From positions 1-22,028 of the forward strand of contig JBPCRW010000210.1 in the NCBI GenBank assembly GCA_050996405.1: a stretch of DNA of 22,028 nucleotides, in the 5' to 3' direction. Below, piece by piece: positions 21,336-22,028 of this stretch. The notes beneath the pieces were generated by a model, which was given only the letters and a program-made list of their open reading frames with translations, was not told the origin of the DNA and made no database searches. Every line of letters begins with the position of its first letter. Positions within the stretch are counted from its first letter, which is position 1. Source of the stretch: JBPCRW01 sp050996405 (GTDB taxonomy: Bacteria; Acidobacteriota; Blastocatellia; Pyrinomonadales; Pyrinomonadaceae). Made by a program: the position numbers and the translations under genes.

Positions 21336-21532
21336 ACAAAATATTTAATTCAGGACTGAGGCGACACAGACCAAAGAAGAAATTTCGTTTTGAATATATT
21401 AGAGGTAAATACAGCAGGATGAATTCCAGAGAATGGTTCTGGCGACGATTTGATGAAATGGAAAAGGAAGAAGACGGAATTAAAAGGATGTGGGAGATTT
21501 TAAAAGGTTATTGGGAAAAAGAAAATCAATAA
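21332..21532 (+). CDS. Small basic hypothetical protein coupled to dprA
   Basis: A 66-residue protein I do not recognise. It is Arg/Lys-rich in the first half (RRHRPKKKFRFEYIRGKY) and has Trp/Glu-rich amphipathic helix-like sequence in the second (EWFWRRFDEMEKEEDGIK). ATG at 21332 overlaps the dprA stop as ATGA, so it is translated by coupling to DprA. The charge fits a nucleic-acid or protein-binding helper, but that is a guess. No Cys, signal or membrane segment. Confidence 0.6.
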   Translation: MNKIFNSGLRRHRPKKKFRFEYIRGKYSRMNSREWFWRRFDEMEKEEDGIKRMWEILKGYWEKENQ

Positions 21533-21634
21533 ACTCTTTAAGATTTTACAGAAGCAAACCAAAACGGGCAAAAAAACATCGGAATAAAACACTTAATTTG
21601 AATTTAAGCGCAAAACAATAATTTTGGTTTCGGA

Positions 21635-21664
21635 TTGACAGGAATCAATTTCAAGTGTTAGAAG
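21635..21664 (+). promoter_or_regulatory. Candidate promoter of the toxin-antitoxin pair
   Basis: An exact TTGACA (21635-21640) with TAGAAG (21659-21664) after 18 bases matches 6 of 6 and 4 of 6 consensus positions. It lies about 60 bases upstream of the antitoxin start. A CTTAA/TTAAG inverted pair near 21595-21610 may be an operator site; its spacing is not diagnostic. The rest of 21533-21634 shows nothing I can name. Confidence 0.4.
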
Positions 21665-21668
21665 TCAA

Positions 21669-21705
21669 ATGTCGGCGTGAGGAAAGCGTCCGGCATATTT
21701 TTTTT
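21669..21705 (+). terminator. Intrinsic terminator or attenuator hairpin
   Basis: ATGTCGG (21669-21675) pairs with CCGGCAT (21690-21696) with one T-G pair, and an inner CG/CG pair with a bulged T can extend the stem; the loop is nine bases. TA and then eight T follow (21698-21705). It could end the dprA operon. If the TTGACA-based promoter is real, it lies inside the antitoxin leader and could attenuate that transcript. Confidence 0.6.
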
Positions 21706-21726
21706 CAAATTTTGAGGTGAGACGCG

Positions 21727-21972
21727 ATGTCGCCGGTTTTAGAAGAAATCATCGAAAAAATTCACGCCCTGCCGTTTGTCGAGCGCAGAAAACTTCGTGA
21801 AATTTTAAATAACGAAGATGAAGAAATCGAAAAAGAACGGCAAAGACGCATTAAACTGTCAAAAAAAATTATGGGCAAATATCGAGATTCGCTTTCCAGC
21901 ACTGATGAATTTATCGCCGGAAAACAGGAAGAAATTGAAATGGAAGATAGAGGATGGCAGCCGAAAAAATAA
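21727..21972 (+). CDS. Antitoxin of a VapBC-type pair
   Basis: An 81-residue, highly charged protein, helical throughout, rich in Glu/Lys/Arg, with PVLEEIIEKIHALPFVERRKL at the start, a pattern seen in small antitoxin-like proteins paired with PIN toxins. A DNA-binding fold is not obvious, but many VapB-like antitoxins have a short one. The identity rests largely on the downstream gene, which overlaps it by 19 bases. A strong Shine-Dalgarno GAGGTGA (21714-21720) sits six bases before the ATG, in contrast to most genes here, fitting the high antitoxin synthesis such systems need. It is expected to bind and neutralise the toxin and repress the operon. Confidence 0.65.
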   Translation: MSPVLEEIIEKIHALPFVERRKLREILNNEDEEIEKERQRRIKLSKKIMGKYRDSLSSTDEFIAGKQEEIEMEDRGWQPKK

Positions 21973-22028
21973 TCAATGTTCTTGATTCGAGCGCGATGAT
22001 TGCATACTTGCGACAGGAAAAAGGCGCG
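21954..22028 (+). CDS. vapC: PIN-domain toxin, VapC-like (cut by window end)
   Basis: Only the first 25 residues are present. They read MAAEKIINVLDSSAMIAYLR, which is the first strand and helix of a PIN-domain ribonuclease: the Asp of VLDSSAMIAYL is the first of the metal-binding acidic residues. The start overlaps the antitoxin gene, as usual for VapBC operons. The remaining acidic residues and the true length lie outside the window, so activity and target cannot be judged. Confidence 0.75.
   Translation, partial: MAAEKIINVLDSSAMIAYLRQEKGA

Overview
The window looks like chromosomal DNA from a Gram-negative-type bacterium of moderate GC. The style (AT-rich third positions mixed with CGC/GCG codons, few Shine-Dalgarno sites, many heptamer repeats between genes, a lone selC) suggests Acidobacteriota, perhaps Blastocatellia. 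This is an inference from gene style, not a database result. Nothing resembles a prophage, plasmid backbone or CRISPR array. A lipoprotein PBP4, a periplasmic DsbD-type domain and secreted proteins support a diderm envelope.

Regions. (1) 1-4206: housekeeping genes, with thymidine kinase (partial), a small zinc-ribbon membrane protein, a PBP4-type D-Ala-D-Ala carboxypeptidase and phosphoglycerate mutase GpmI. (2) 4207-6012: a worn region with a palindromic repeat, a GNAT gene, a P-loop kinase-like gene whose 5' end is interrupted by a stop, and two decayed remnants (UspA-like; zinc ribbon plus SH3-like). (3) 6022-14285: a stand-alone asparaginase domain, then a surface-glycan cluster. Its minus arm is GT4 -> GT4 -> asparagine synthase. 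Its plus arm is GT2 -> remnant of an ABC permease -> methyltransferase -> large double-domain GT2. The arms diverge from a 94-bp region carrying inverted heptamer arrays. (4) 14290-19520: SRPBCC protein, secreted nuclease, rlmN, DsbD N-terminal domain, YfiH-type laccase-domain protein, acpS, and two secreted small proteins (TIMP-like and NTF2-like). (5) 19620-22028: selenocysteine tRNA, a four-helix-bundle gene bracketed by inverted heptamer arrays, dprA with a coupled small gene, and a VapBC-type toxin-antitoxin pair cut by the window end.

The most interesting signal is the set of 7-bp-period arrays. Three sequence families (TGATAAA, GGACTTT/GGACTCT, AGATTTT/GGATTTT) sit directly against start codons of unrelated genes. 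One pair forms inverted ends around a four-helix-bundle gene of the 23S intervening-sequence protein family, directly behind tRNA-Sec. That 438-bp unit looks like a small mobile cassette.
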